A DNA stretch of 64,000 bases from Microscillaceae bacterium (GCA_011390205.1 JAABSX010000017.1:1-64000); one strand, 5' to 3'. Numbered from the stretch's first letter, positions 6,015 through 15,390 are shown. The notes: a model not told the origin generated them from the sequence alone. Numbers and translations: made by a program.

Positions 6015-8990
6015 TTAATTGGCTGCTATGACCGCCCGATACGCCTGATTCAAAATTTTTCTGCGGATATGCTCAATGATGAGTGCATCATTCTCGGCAG
6101 AGGGGTGCACACGGTTAGAGAGAAACACCATCACCAAGTCTTTTTGGGGGTCTGCCCAGACTACACAGCCTGTGAAGCCCGAATGCCCAAAAGATAACTC
6201 AGAGGCAAAATCAGGGATGTATGAATGGCCTGTAGGGGCTGCTCGGTCCCAGCCTAGTCCACGGCGATTTCCCTCAAACTGTGGCTGTGTGAATAGAAGG
6301 CTTGTCTCAGGTTTAAAAAACTGAATGCCTCCATACTGCCCTTTTTGGAGGTGCATTTGCATATATTTGGCAAGGTCTAAAGCCGTAGAGAATAACCCTG
6401 CATGCCCACCTACGCCTCCGAGCATAGCCGCTCCTTGGTCATGCACGGTGCCGTGTACGAGTTGGTTTCTAAAATAATTATCGGCTTCGGTAGGGCTTAT
6501 TTGCTCAATCGGGAAATAGTGCAAAGGCGTGAATACGCTGTGTGTCATGCCTATTTTTTGATAAAACTGCCTTCGGGTAAAATCTTCTAGAGGCTCGTCT
6601 AGTAGTTTTTCGGCGATTTGCTTTAAGATATAAAAACTCAAATCACTGTAGGCATAAGGATGCCCTTTTTTGCCCCTTCTTTTGTTATGAAGTGCTGATT
6701 GGACGGTTTTTTTCCAAAGCATCTCTTCTAATCCATTCCAGCCATACATATCTCTGGCTACTTCTAGCTGAAAATCTTCTTTTTTGACCTTTTGGTAATA
6801 CTTAGGCAAGGGGCTGTGCAGTGCCTCATTGACGGTTTCTTGCCAAAAAGGAATGTAGGGTGTCAGGCCTGCTTGGTGTGTGAGGATTTCTCTCAGGGTG
6901 ATATTTTCCTTATTGCCTCCTTTGAGTTCGGGGAGGTAATAGGAGGCTTTTTCGTCTAGGTCAATTTTTCCTTCATTGTAGAGGTGCATGATGGCGGGCA
7001 GTGTAGCAGCTATTTTGGTAACAGAAGCCACATCATAGAGATTTTCGTGCTGAATGCTGATGGCTTTTTCCTCATAGGTTTGTGTTCCATAAGATTTTTG
7101 CCAGACGATTTTTCCTTTTCTAGCAATGACGATTTGGGCACCAGGCATGGTTTTTTTAGAGATGGCATTCTCGATGATGCGGTCTATTTTCTGGAGAGAA
7201 TCTGCCGACATTCCTACTGCTTCGGGCATTTCAAAACCCAACCTGCCTTTGGCGGGGTAGGTAACACCAGTGAGGTAAGGGAGATTTTTAGAAACAGTTA
7301 CGGGCAATTTTCCTTCGGCAGCATTTGCACCAAAGAGCATCTGAGGCACAAGCCTTTGGGTGATGGCATTGTCTTCATAGGCACAGACGAGATGGGGCAT
7401 TTCTTCAAAATCTGCCAGGGCATAAGGGATTCCAAAAACGACCAGCACCACATGGGTTCTTTGGCTAAGTTGGCGGATAAAGTCTTTGGTCTGCCAAGTA
7501 AGTCCGTATTCTTTGCGTGCTTGTGTGCTGAGTTTGTGCAGCCCTATGATGACCATTTTCTTGTTGCTGAGTTTGTCTAGCATACTGCTGTAGGTATAAG
7601 GAGATGCCCCTGAAGCCACTTGAAAATGCTCAAAACCTGCATAGTTATCGAGCATCTCTTGAAATTTGTTTTTTTTCTCTGTATTGAGTGCTACAGAGGC
7701 AAAGTCAAGGGTATCTATTCGATAAAAAGGCAGCAAATCAAGTTCATTGCGGACTACAGTGAGTGATTTTTGGTGGAGTTTTTCTAGCAATACTTTAGCC
7801 TCTGTGCTGTGTAGGTCTTCATAAAGATTTTTTAGTTTGACGGGTTTGTATTCATTCAGTCCTGCAAAATATTTGGAACGCAAGATTTTTTTTACTTTGT
7901 GGTCTATCATTTCCCAGGTCAGTCTTTCACTTTTGAGGGCTGCTTGGATGCTTGCGAAAGCCTTCGGCACATCTGCTGGAAGCAGCAAAACATCATTGCC
8001 TGCCAAAAGTGCCAAGATACAAGCCTCACCTGCTGTATAAAAACTTGAAACGCCTTTCATCTCTAAGGCATCTGTAAAAATCAAGCCCTCGAAACCCATT
8101 TCTTCTTGGAGTAACTCGGTAACTATTTTTTTAGACAAAGTAGAGGGTCGCCCCGAATTGCCATCAAGTGAAGGAATATTGAGATGTGCCACCATTACAC
8201 TTTCAAGCCCTTGGTCTATCAGCCTCCGAAAAGGGTAAAGCTCTAGAGCTTCTAGCTCAGATTTACTTTTGAGGATACTCGGCATTGTAAAGTGCGAATC
8301 TTTGTCGGTATCTCCGTGCCCAGGGAAGTGCTTGGCACTGGCAATGATTTTTTGGGATTGAAGTCCTTTCATATAAGCAATCCCGAGTGAGGCGACTCTT
8401 TCCTTGTTTTCTCCAAAAGAGCGATTGTTGATGACAGGGTTTTTAGGATTGTTGTTAATATCTATCACAGGGGCAAAATTTACGTGAAGCCCTATTCTGT
8501 GGCACTGTTTGCCTATGGCCTTGCCCATCTCATAGACGAGGCTATCCTCCTGAATCGCTCCAAGAGTCATTTGGTAAGGAAAATTCATCGTGCTGTCTAG
8601 CCGCATCCCCAAGCCCCATTCACCATCTATCGAAATCATCAGTGGCACTTTTGAGCGGGCTTGGTATTGGTTGCTGAGCAGGGCTTGTTTGTGGGGTGTG
8701 CCTTGAAAAAAAATCAATCCACCTATTTTGTAAGTATCAATGAGCCGCATAAGTTCTTCTTCGTGGGCTTTTCCTAGGTTAGAGTGGGCCCTGAGGGCAA
8801 ACAACTGACCGATTTTTTCGGTTTCACTTAGTGTATTAAATACGCTATCTACCCAAGCTTCTTGCAAGGGGTCAGTGGGGCGTCTGGAGTCTTGAAGGCA
8901 AGCACTCATAAACAGTAAAATCAGCCCTATCCCCATAAAAGAGTAAAGGAAATAGCTAAAAATCGGAGGTTTTGAAAAGTTACTTAGCAT
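6015..8990 (-). CDS. Lipoprotein fusing GH3 beta-N-acetylhexosaminidase-like and serine beta-lactamase-like domains
   Basis: A 991-aa two-enzyme fusion. Residues 1-31 form a lipoprotein signal with lipobox ending MSAC (Cys31). Residues about 45-380 are a GH3 domain with the NagZ signature KHFPGHGDTDKDSH (220-233; its His/Asp dyad is the NagZ acid-base element) and a likely nucleophile Asp307 in FTDALEMKG. Residues about 400-580 match the GH3 C-terminal domain. Residues about 595-985 are a class C beta-lactamase/transpeptidase-like domain: SVTK (Ser656-Lys659), YSD (781-783, in place of YxN) and HSG (936-938, in place of KTG). Such fusions are common in Bacteroidota and are presumed to act in cell-wall (muropeptide) recycling in the periplasm or at the membrane. 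All key residues seem present, so both halves may be active. It is transcribed alone. Confidence 0.9.
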   Translation of the reverse strand: MLSNFSKPPIFSYFLYSFMGIGLILLFMSACLQDSRRPTDPLQEAWVDSVFNTLSETEKIGQLFALRAHSNLGKAHEEELMRLIDTYKIGGLIFFQGTPHKQALLSNQYQARSKVPLMISIDGEWGLGMRLDSTMNFPYQMTLGAIQEDSLVYEMGKAIGKQCHRIGLHVNFAPVIDINNNPKNPVINNRSFGENKERVASLGIAYMKGLQSQKIIASAKHFPGHGDTDKDSHFTMPSILKSKSELEALELYPFRRLIDQGLESVMVAHLNIPSLDGNSGRPSTLSKKIVTELLQEEMGFEGLIFTDALEMKGVSSFYTAGEACILALLAGNDVLLLPADVPKAFASIQAALKSERLTWEMIDHKVKKILRSKYFAGLNEYKPVKLKNLYEDLHSTEAKVLLEKLHQKSLTVVRNELDLLPFYRIDTLDFASVALNTEKKNKFQEMLDNYAGFEHFQVASGASPYTYSSMLDKLSNKKMVIIGLHKLSTQARKEYGLTWQTKDFIRQLSQRTHVVLVVFGIPYALADFEEMPHLVCAYEDNAITQRLVPQMLFGANAAEGKLPVTVSKNLPYLTGVTYPAKGRLGFEMPEAVGMSADSLQKIDRIIENAISKKTMPGAQIVIARKGKIVWQKSYGTQTYEEKAISIQHENLYDVASVTKIAATLPAIMHLYNEGKIDLDEKASYYLPELKGGNKENITLREILTHQAGLTPYIPFWQETVNEALHSPLPKYYQKVKKEDFQLEVARDMYGWNGLEEMLWKKTVQSALHNKRRGKKGHPYAYSDLSFYILKQIAEKLLDEPLEDFTRRQFYQKIGMTHSVFTPLHYFPIEQISPTEADNYFRNQLVHGTVHDQGAAMLGGVGGHAGLFSTALDLAKYMQMHLQKGQYGGIQFFKPETSLLFTQPQFEGNRRGLGWDRAAPTGHSYIPDFASELSFGHSGFTGCVVWADPQKDLVMVFLSNRVHPSAENDALIIEHIRRKILNQAYRAVIAAN

Positions 8991-9049
8991 TTTTGCTTTT
9001 TTTTGTGTAAAATAGTGGATAATTTCTGAGAAAATAAAATTTGATTGAT

Positions 9050-9469
9050 ATGCGATTTCTTTCTATTGTAAAAACACCCCGTCATCGCCGCTTTGGATAC
9101 GAGCCTGTATTTTATGATCCTGCCCAAGAAGACCTTGAGCAGCGTGTGCAAGATGCCGAGCGAAGAATCAAAGCCGAAAAAGAAGGGATTGATACTGATA
9201 ACATTGATTATGGCACACGTATTTCACAATCTTTTCGTAGGCAGCGTGGCAAAACCTCTATTTTTCAGGGGCTTGCTTCTAGTACAGCATTTATCAGGAT
9301 GTTGATTGCTTTTATGCTTGTAGGGCTGAGTTATGGCTTTCTGGAATATGGGGAGCAAATAGAAAAAATGAGCTTTACCAATGCCAGCCCCTTCTTGGTG
9401 CTTATACTTGGCTTTGGCTCTTTGTATATGATTGCCAGGTTTCAGTCTGGTAGAACTAGGAAGAGATAA
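9050..9469 (+). CDS. Small membrane protein of unknown function
   Basis: A 139-aa protein I cannot name. The first 80 residues are charged and probably cytoplasmic (YEPVFYDPAQEDLEQRVQ, Arg/Lys-rich after it), followed by two membrane segments near residues 85-105 and 115-132. It ends in a basic tail. I start it at the ATG at 9050 and not the in-frame TTG at 9041, because the ATG gives the better N-terminus. It is divergent from the GH3 fusion and upstream of mutL. Similar short charged-then-two-helix proteins occur upstream of mutL-rhomboid clusters in this phylum, but that is recollection of a pattern only. Confidence 0.65.
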   Translation: MRFLSIVKTPRHRRFGYEPVFYDPAQEDLEQRVQDAERRIKAEKEGIDTDNIDYGTRISQSFRRQRGKTSIFQGLASSTAFIRMLIAFMLVGLSYGFLEYGEQIEKMSFTNASPFLVLILGFGSLYMIARFQSGRTRKR

Positions 9470-9607
9470 AAAGCCCACTAACCTCCGAAGAGGGAGCATC
9501 CTTGTGCTGTAACGACCATTAACCAATGACCTGCGCACCAATGAAATGATTAATAACTAATTATTAAACTCAAAAAAACCCCTTTTTGGGGCTAAGTGGC
9601 TAAAAAA

Positions 9608-11491
9608 ATGGAAGATATCATACGTTTATTACCTGACTCAATAGCCAACCAAATCGCTGCTGGCGAGGTAGTACAACGCCCTGCCTCTATCGTCAAAGAG
9701 CTGCTCGAGAACTCTGTAGATGCCAAAGCTACCTCTGTTACGCTCATCGTCAAAGAGGCAGGCAAGATACTGGTGCAAGTCATAGATGATGGGATAGGCA
9801 TGTCAGAGACAGACGCACGCCTGAGTTTTGAGCGGCATGCTACTTCTAAAATCAAACAGGCAGAAGATTTATTCAATATCCTGACGATGGGCTTCAGAGG
9901 GGAAGCCCTTGCGTCTATTGCAGCCGTGGCTCAGGTAGAGCTCAGGACAAAAAGAAGAGAAGATAGCCTAGGCACTTACCTTTGCATAGAGGGGTCTCAA
10001 TTTAAAAATCAGGAAAGCACAGCAGGCACAGACGGGACTTCCATTGCGATTAAAAACGTGTTTTTTAATGTGCCTGCAAGGCGCAACTTCTTGAAATCTA
10101 ACCCTGTAGAGATGCGGCATATTTTGGATGAATTTAACAGAGTAGCCCTTGCCAATCCTGAGATAGAGTTTCAGTTGTTTCACAATGATTTGGAGATTCA
10201 CCACCTGCTTTCTGGCAAATTGAGCCAGCGAATCGTAGGGATTTTCGGAAAAAATTATAAAAAACAACTTGCCGCCTGCCAAGAAGAAACCCCGCTTGTG
10301 CGTATCCAGGGTTACATAGGCCGCCCCGAAAATGCCAAAAAAACACGTGGAGAACAGTTTTTCTTTGTCAATAAAAGATACATACGCCATGCATACCTGC
10401 ACCATGCCGTTATCAATGCCTATGAAAGTCTGATTCCGAAAGATTATCACCCTTTTTATGTGCTTTTTTTGGAGATAGACCCTGTGCATATTGATATTAA
10501 CATACACCCCACCAAGACAGAGGTGAAGTTTGATGACGAACGCAGTATCTATGCCATCGTGCAGGCAGCCATACGCAAAGCCCTGAGTGTGCATCATCTT
10601 AGCCCTACATTAGATTTTGAAACTGATGCCAACTTCTCGGGGCAAGCCTACGCCCAGACTGCCATCCAAGAGAATCCACTCCATCAAGGAACAAGCAACA
10701 AGCCCACACACAGAAATACATTCACAGGCGGCCAAGCCAGCGGCGGCAGCAAGCAAAGGGCTTCCGATTGGGAAAAACTCTACCAAGATTTACAAAACAA
10801 TACCCCTGAAAGTAATCTTAATTGGCAGAAAAGCAGAGAGGACGAACCCCTCACATTTGAGAGTGAAGTGAACCAAATGAGGCAAAATTCACTTTTTAAG
10901 TCAAAGGAAAGTGGACATACTGAGCGGCCCATATTCCAGCTGCACAAGCAGTTTATACTTAGCCCCGTAAAGTCAGGGCTGCTGCTCATTCATCAGGTCT
11001 TTGCCTATGAACGAATTTTGTATGATAAATACAGAAAACAACTCGAAACCCCCAAAAATATTACGCAACAACTCCTCTTTCCGATAGATGTAAAATTAAA
11101 TGCCTCAGATTTTCACTTGGTCTTGGAAATAGAATCTGAAATTCGTAACTTAGGGTTCGTTTTTGTTGTTATAGAAGAGCAGCATTTGCAGCTCAAAGGT
11201 GTGCCTGTAGGTACAAACCACGAAAGCCACGAACATCTATTGGAAGATTTTATAGAACAGTTTAAAAATTATCAATCTTCGCTTAGTATCTCAAGGGCTG
11301 AAATGATGGCGAGGGCTTTGGCAAAAAGGACAGCTTCAAGGATGAAAGTGCCACTCACAGGGCAAGAAATGAATCATTTAATAGACCAACTCTTTGCCTC
11401 TGATAACCCTAGTTATACTCCTGATGGCAAATCTGTTTTTAGAAGCCTAAGCCTCAAAGAACTAGGGAATTTATTGGCAACGCAAAATTAA
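9608..11491 (+). CDS. mutL: DNA mismatch repair protein MutL
   Basis: MutL (627 aa) couples MutS mismatch recognition to strand removal. The N-terminal GHKL ATPase is intact: LLPDSIANQIAAGEVVQRPA, ELLENSVDA, the DDGIGM motif, then GFRGEALASIA. The middle linker (about residues 340-430) is Gln/Ser-rich. The C-terminal dimerisation domain is present, but the endonuclease motif expected as DQHAxxE reads HQVFAYE (around 10991). The usual late motifs ACR/CPHGRP read AKR and TPDGKS, so the metal-dependent nicking site seems lost. I start it at the ATG at 9608; a GTG at 9596 would add four residues. It is followed at 20 bp by two rhomboid genes in the same direction, so probably one operon. Confidence 0.95.
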   Translation: MEDIIRLLPDSIANQIAAGEVVQRPASIVKELLENSVDAKATSVTLIVKEAGKILVQVIDDGIGMSETDARLSFERHATSKIKQAEDLFNILTMGFRGEALASIAAVAQVELRTKRREDSLGTYLCIEGSQFKNQESTAGTDGTSIAIKNVFFNVPARRNFLKSNPVEMRHILDEFNRVALANPEIEFQLFHNDLEIHHLLSGKLSQRIVGIFGKNYKKQLAACQEETPLVRIQGYIGRPENAKKTRGEQFFFVNKRYIRHAYLHHAVINAYESLIPKDYHPFYVLFLEIDPVHIDINIHPTKTEVKFDDERSIYAIVQAAIRKALSVHHLSPTLDFETDANFSGQAYAQTAIQENPLHQGTSNKPTHRNTFTGGQASGGSKQRASDWEKLYQDLQNNTPESNLNWQKSREDEPLTFESEVNQMRQNSLFKSKESGHTERPIFQLHKQFILSPVKSGLLLIHQVFAYERILYDKYRKQLETPKNITQQLLFPIDVKLNASDFHLVLEIESEIRNLGFVFVVIEEQHLQLKGVPVGTNHESHEHLLEDFIEQFKNYQSSLSISRAEMMARALAKRTASRMKVPLTGQEMNHLIDQLFASDNPSYTPDGKSVFRSLSLKELGNLLATQN

Positions 11492-11511
11492 GAAAAGACT
11501 AAACAAAAAAC

Positions 11512-12198
11512 ATGTATAACCAACTTACACCTGTTGTTCGTAACTTATTGATAATCAACGTTTTAATCTACGTATTGAATCTGTTGCTGGTAGAAGACCT
11601 AAACACAATGTTTGGCTTGCATTATATTTATTCTATACATTTTGCACCTTGGGAATTTTTAACCTACATGTTTTTGCATTCTATGAACCCGATGCACTTG
11701 TTTTCTAACATGCTTGCCCTGTTTTTCTTTGGGCCTTGGCTAGAGCGTGTTTTGGGTTCTCAGCGGTTTTTGGCGTTTTATGTCATCACAGGGATGGGTG
11801 CAGGGCTTTTACAGCAGGGGGCATTTTACTATCAAGATACACAGATAGAAATGCAGATAGAAATGGAAGCCGAAAATAAGAAACAAGCTGCGGAGCTTTA
11901 CAACCGCTACAACAGTGAGGTAGTCAATAATGTAGGCAGGGTAGTAGTAGGGGCATCAGGAGCAGTTTTTGGCGTTTTGATAGCATTTGCATTGATTTTC
12001 CCGAATGTCCAGATGCAATTTATATTTCTTCCAGTGGGCTTAAAAGCAAAATATTTAGTAACTATATTCATACTCTACGAGTTATATTCTGGAGTGTATT
12101 ATTCTGACAGCAGTCCTGTGGCACACTTCGCTCACCTTGGGGGGGCTTTGATTGGCTTTATTTTAATTAAATTTTGGGGAATAAAAAGAGAGCACTAA
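11512..12198 (+). CDS. Rhomboid-family intramembrane serine protease (first of a tandem pair)
   Basis: A 228-aa rhomboid with about six membrane segments. Visible signature parts are MHLFSNMLALFFFGPWLE (the His/Asn that helps the oxyanion), the catalytic Ser in GASGAVFG, and the catalytic His in HFAHLGGALIGF near the end. A charged loop of about 40 residues, rich in Glu/Gln/Lys (EMQIEMEAENKKQAAELY), is inserted between the third and fourth segments. It cleaves membrane-spanning substrates within the bilayer; the targets are unknown. It sits 20 bp after mutL and 12 bp before a second, divergent rhomboid. Confidence 0.9.
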   Translation: MYNQLTPVVRNLLIINVLIYVLNLLLVEDLNTMFGLHYIYSIHFAPWEFLTYMFLHSMNPMHLFSNMLALFFFGPWLERVLGSQRFLAFYVITGMGAGLLQQGAFYYQDTQIEMQIEMEAENKKQAAELYNRYNSEVVNNVGRVVVGASGAVFGVLIAFALIFPNVQMQFIFLPVGLKAKYLVTIFILYELYSGVYYSDSSPVAHFAHLGGALIGFILIKFWGIKREH

Positions 12199-12210
12199 CC
12201 ATACAACATT

Positions 12211-13125
12211 ATGAACGGATTATTTGACGACATTAAGAACGCTTTTAAGCGGCAAGACAACGCCCTGGTTCAGTTGATATTGATTAATATCATTGTCTTC
12301 TTGGGTACACTGATTTTAGCGACTACACTTACACTGGTAGGGCTAAAGCAGTTTTATACAAGCTATATCGAGATTCAGTTTGAGTTGCCTTCTTCTTTGA
12401 GCAATTTAATCTGGGTACCGCATACAGTGCTTACATATGCTTTTCAGCATGCTGATTTGTGGCACATTCTGTACAACATGTTGGTTTTATATTGGTTTGG
12501 GGTGGTTATCATAGATTACCTAGGAAGCAAGCGCATTGTAAGCATTTATATCTTGGGTGCTTTGGCAGGTGCTTTTGGCTTTTTGATTTTGTCTAATACA
12601 CTTTTGCCGAGCAATACCTATCTAATAGGAGCATCAGGAGCTGTATTTGCAGTGATGGTGGCAGCCGCTACGCTTGCACCCGACTATACATTTTATCTCT
12701 TGTTTTTTGGCCCGATTCGAATTAAATACATTGCACCCGTATTGGTGATTTTATCTTACATCGGCCTGAGTGGCAACAATGCAGGCGGACAAGCCGCACA
12801 TTTGGGAGGTGCTTTGATTGGCTATATTTACATCATCCAGCTCAAAAAAGGAAATGACATTGGTGCTTGGATTCATGATTTTGCAGACAGTATCAAGGGA
12901 TTGTTTAAGAAGGAAAGCAAGGTGAAAATGAGCCATTCTGGCCAAAAGAAAAGCAAAGTATATTCTAACAATGCCGCCAATGCTTACAATACCAATTCTA
13001 GCCCCAATGAAGTGCCCAATCAGGAAGAAGTAGATGCTATTTTAGACAAAATTACGGAGTCTGGCTACAATAGCCTGAGTAAAGAAGAGAAACAAAAACT
13101 GTTCAATGCAAGTAAGACCGATTAA
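12211..13125 (+). CDS. Rhomboid-family intramembrane serine protease (second of a tandem pair)
   Basis: A 304-aa rhomboid with all catalytic parts: DLWHILYNMLVLYWFG, the Ser in GASGAVFAV, and the His in QAAHLGGALIGY. The membrane core ends near residue 210. It is followed by a hydrophilic cytoplasmic tail of about 95 residues (Lys/Ser/Asn-rich, then an acidic NQEEVDAILDKITESG stretch ending SLSKEEKQKLF). That last part looks like a short helical tail module seen in many Bacteroidota rhomboids. The two rhomboids differ clearly in sequence and in where their extra segments lie, so they are not a recent duplication and may have different substrates. Confidence 0.9.
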   Translation: MNGLFDDIKNAFKRQDNALVQLILINIIVFLGTLILATTLTLVGLKQFYTSYIEIQFELPSSLSNLIWVPHTVLTYAFQHADLWHILYNMLVLYWFGVVIIDYLGSKRIVSIYILGALAGAFGFLILSNTLLPSNTYLIGASGAVFAVMVAAATLAPDYTFYLLFFGPIRIKYIAPVLVILSYIGLSGNNAGGQAAHLGGALIGYIYIIQLKKGNDIGAWIHDFADSIKGLFKKESKVKMSHSGQKKSKVYSNNAANAYNTNSSPNEVPNQEEVDAILDKITESGYNSLSKEEKQKLFNASKTD

Positions 13126-13260
13126 GTCCCTTGACCCTCGATAGGCATTTTGACAAGGAAAGTGAAAAATGATTAATAAGTAAAATATGCTAAATAAATC
13201 TAACAAACTTGCGGTTCACCCTTTGTAAAATAAAGACAATCACTCAAAAACACAACAATT

Positions 13261-13503
13261 ATGAACAATAACACAAAAATTTTTATAGGTTTTATGCTCG
13301 GCGTGGGCGCAGGTCTTATCGCTGGAGTTCTTTTAGCACCTGAGCGTGGAAATGACACCCGAAAAATGATAGGCGAGCGTGCAAGGGCTTGGAGCAAAGA
13401 AGCAGACATGGAGAAGCTTTCTGAGGCGACGAAAGATGCTTTTGACACAGTTAGCGAGTATATCAGCAGCATCCGCAAGGGTGATAAAAGTCTCTTTAAC
13501 TAA
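13261..13503 (+). CDS. YtxH-domain small membrane protein
   Basis: An 80-aa protein with the YtxH pattern: one N-terminal membrane helix rich in glycine (FIGFMLGVGAGLIAGVLLAP) followed by an amphipathic charged helix (RKMIGERARAWSKEADMEKL). Members are general-stress or envelope-associated proteins with no known enzymatic role. It stands alone between the rhomboid genes and the convergent aroB, with the shared hairpin at 13571-13613 downstream. Confidence 0.8.
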   Translation: MNNNTKIFIGFMLGVGAGLIAGVLLAPERGNDTRKMIGERARAWSKEADMEKLSEATKDAFDTVSEYISSIRKGDKSLFN

Positions 13504-13570
13504 AGAGTACGTTTGACAAAATTTCGAACATCAGGAGTCCCGTACTTCAAGTAAGTAAAAATAACAAAGA

Positions 13571-13615
13571 AAATCCATAGGACAGTATCTATAAATACTG
13601 CACTATGGACTTTTT
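13571..13615. terminator. Bidirectional terminator between ytxH-like gene and aroB
   Basis: An inverted repeat built from AAATCCATAG and CTATGGACTTTTT with inner arms CAGTAT/ATACTG and a short loop. A-rich on the left and T-rich on the right, it can serve both convergent genes. Confidence 0.7.
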
Positions 13616-13638
13616 GTTTGGATTCTTTTTTGATTATC

Positions 13639-14742
13639 CTAAGCCACATTATCGAGATAATACATTAAACTGGCTTTGATTTCTTCCTCCGTAATCTGTT
13701 GGTTAAAATTGGCCTTACCGATGTCTTCTAACAGACTTGCTTTGATTTTCCCAGCCTCATTTTTTTTATCTTGGCGAGCAAGTTGTATCATTTCTTTCAT
13801 TTCCTGTTCTTGAATAGGCACAAAAGGGTAAATACCTTGCAGATAATGCTTGATTTCATCTCTTTTTTGTGGGCTGATAAAGCCTTTTTGCTGTGCAATT
13901 TCACTTTCGCAAATCATTCCGATGGCAATGGCTTCACCGTGCAGGCATTTTCTGTGGGGTTTTGCCAATAAGTAGCTCTCGATGGCATGCCCTACGGTGT
14001 GCCCAAAGTTTAATATTTTTCTTAGCCCCTGTTCGGTAGGGTCTTGGCCCACAACTTGCTGTTTGATATGGACAGAATGTAAAATCAATCTACGCCAATC
14101 TTGTAAATTTTCTTGCTGCACGGCAAGGTCTTGCCACAAGGCAGGAGTCCAGTTTTGGAGCAAATCTTGCCACTGTAGGGCATCTGCAATGAGGCAATGC
14201 TTGATGACTTCTGCAAAGCCCGAGCGTAGCTCAGCCTTGGGCAAGGTCTGCAAAAACAAAGGCTCAATCACTACAGCTTGAGGCTCACAAAAGACCCCAA
14301 TATGATTTTTAAAACCCTGAAAATCAATGCCTAATTTGCCGCCTACACTGGCATCTACCTGAGATAAAAGTGTGGTAGGAATCTGAATAAAATCAATCCC
14401 ACGCTTGTAAGTTGCTGCACAAAAGCCTCCCATATCACCGATAACCCCCCCGCCAAGGTTGAGCAACACCGCCTTTCGGTCAGTTTCTGCCTCGGTGAGT
14501 TTGTGCCATATTTGCCCACAAGTGCTTAAGTTTTTATGCACTTCACCAGACAGAATCGTAATCTCTTGGTAGGGGAGAGAGAGGTAAGTATCAAGCAAAG
14601 GCAAACAATCTCTGTGGGTATTCTCATCTGTCAGAATCCATATTTGAGAGTACTTCCTTTCGTGCAGGAGTGCCGCAAGCTGTGCCAAGGCATTCTCAAT
14701 AAAAATATGTTGGGGGAGAGTAGATGTAATTGTATGCTCCAT
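13639..14742 (-). CDS. aroB: 3-dehydroquinate synthase
   Basis: AroB (367 aa) converts DAHP to 3-dehydroquinate, the second step of the shikimate pathway, using NAD+ and a divalent metal. The NAD-binding core is clear (NLGGGVIGDMGGFCAATYKRG), followed by the PTTLLSQVDASVGGK block, the metal/substrate residues in the FAEVIKH and ILNFGHTVGHAIE segments, and LHGEAIAIGM. Length is standard. It lies 27 bp downstream of scpB on the same strand, so the two are probably co-transcribed although unrelated in function. Confidence 0.97.
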   Translation of the reverse strand: MEHTITSTLPQHIFIENALAQLAALLHERKYSQIWILTDENTHRDCLPLLDTYLSLPYQEITILSGEVHKNLSTCGQIWHKLTEAETDRKAVLLNLGGGVIGDMGGFCAATYKRGIDFIQIPTTLLSQVDASVGGKLGIDFQGFKNHIGVFCEPQAVVIEPLFLQTLPKAELRSGFAEVIKHCLIADALQWQDLLQNWTPALWQDLAVQQENLQDWRRLILHSVHIKQQVVGQDPTEQGLRKILNFGHTVGHAIESYLLAKPHRKCLHGEAIAIGMICESEIAQQKGFISPQKRDEIKHYLQGIYPFVPIQEQEMKEMIQLARQDKKNEAGKIKASLLEDIGKANFNQQITEEEIKASLMYYLDNVA

Positions 14743-14769
14743 AATCTTAGTCAGAGAGTGGGTTTGGTG

Positions 14770-15390
14770 CTAAATTTCTTTGTTGTCAGAAAATTTTTCT
14801 GGTGCAATATCTAGGTCATTTGTATCTTCTTCTTCTTCTTGTGCAGTAAAGTCTTGCAACTGTGGTAAATCACCGAGGTCTTTCAGCCCAAAATGCTCCA
14901 TAAATTTTCGGTGTGTGCCATAAAGTATGGGTTTGCCAGGGCTATCTTCTTTGCCTTTTATCACAATGAGTTCTTTTTCTAAGAGTTTTTGCACGGCATA
15001 ATCAGAGGAAACTCCTCTGAGGCCCTCGATTTCTGTTTTGGTGATAGGCTGTCTGTAGGCGATGATGGCAAGCGTCTCGAGGGCTGCTTTAGTAAGTTTT
15101 TTATTTGATTTTTGTTTGAGGAGTAGATTGACCACCTCGTGGTAGCTAGGCTTGGTCAAAAACTGGTATCCTCCTGCTATTTCGGTTACTTGGAATGCGT
15201 ATTGGCTTGCTTTGTATTTTTCTTTAAGCTGGGCAATGCACTCCATAACATCTTCTTTGGGTATTTCGCTGTCCAGAAGCTCTTCTAAGCAAGCCTTTAT
15301 TTCACTCAGCGGAAGTGGCTCGAGGCTGCAGAATATAAGTGCTTCTATGCGTGTCTCTAAAAAATGAAGGGAAGTAGATAAGCTATCCAA
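14770..15390 (-). CDS. scpB: Chromosome segregation/condensation protein ScpB
   Basis: ScpB (206 aa) is the winged-helix kleisin-associated subunit of the SMC-ScpA-ScpB condensin. The family core is evident: an N-terminal winged helix (RIEALIFCSLEPLPLSEIKACLEE) and the second winged helix with LTKAALETLAIIAYRQPITKTEIEGLRG, then RKFMEHFGLKDLGDLPQL. The C-terminus is acidic (EEEEDTNDLD). ScpA and SMC are not in this window. It probably heads the scpB-aroB transcript. Confidence 0.95.
   Translation of the reverse strand: MDSLSTSLHFLETRIEALIFCSLEPLPLSEIKACLEELLDSEIPKEDVMECIAQLKEKYKASQYAFQVTEIAGGYQFLTKPSYHEVVNLLLKQKSNKKLTKAALETLAIIAYRQPITKTEIEGLRGVSSDYAVQKLLEKELIVIKGKEDSPGKPILYGTHRKFMEHFGLKDLGDLPQLQDFTAQEEEEDTNDLDIAPEKFSDNKEI

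Noticed and set aside
5840-6031. Rightward frame of 63 codons between the accessory patch and the GH3 gene
   Set aside because: It overlaps the end of the GH3 gene and reads as random; the opposite strand has the more gene-like short frame.
9575-9595. ACCCC-T-run-GGGG mini-hairpin before mutL
   Set aside because: The stem is only four or five bases with an A/T neighbourhood; it is too weak to call a terminator.
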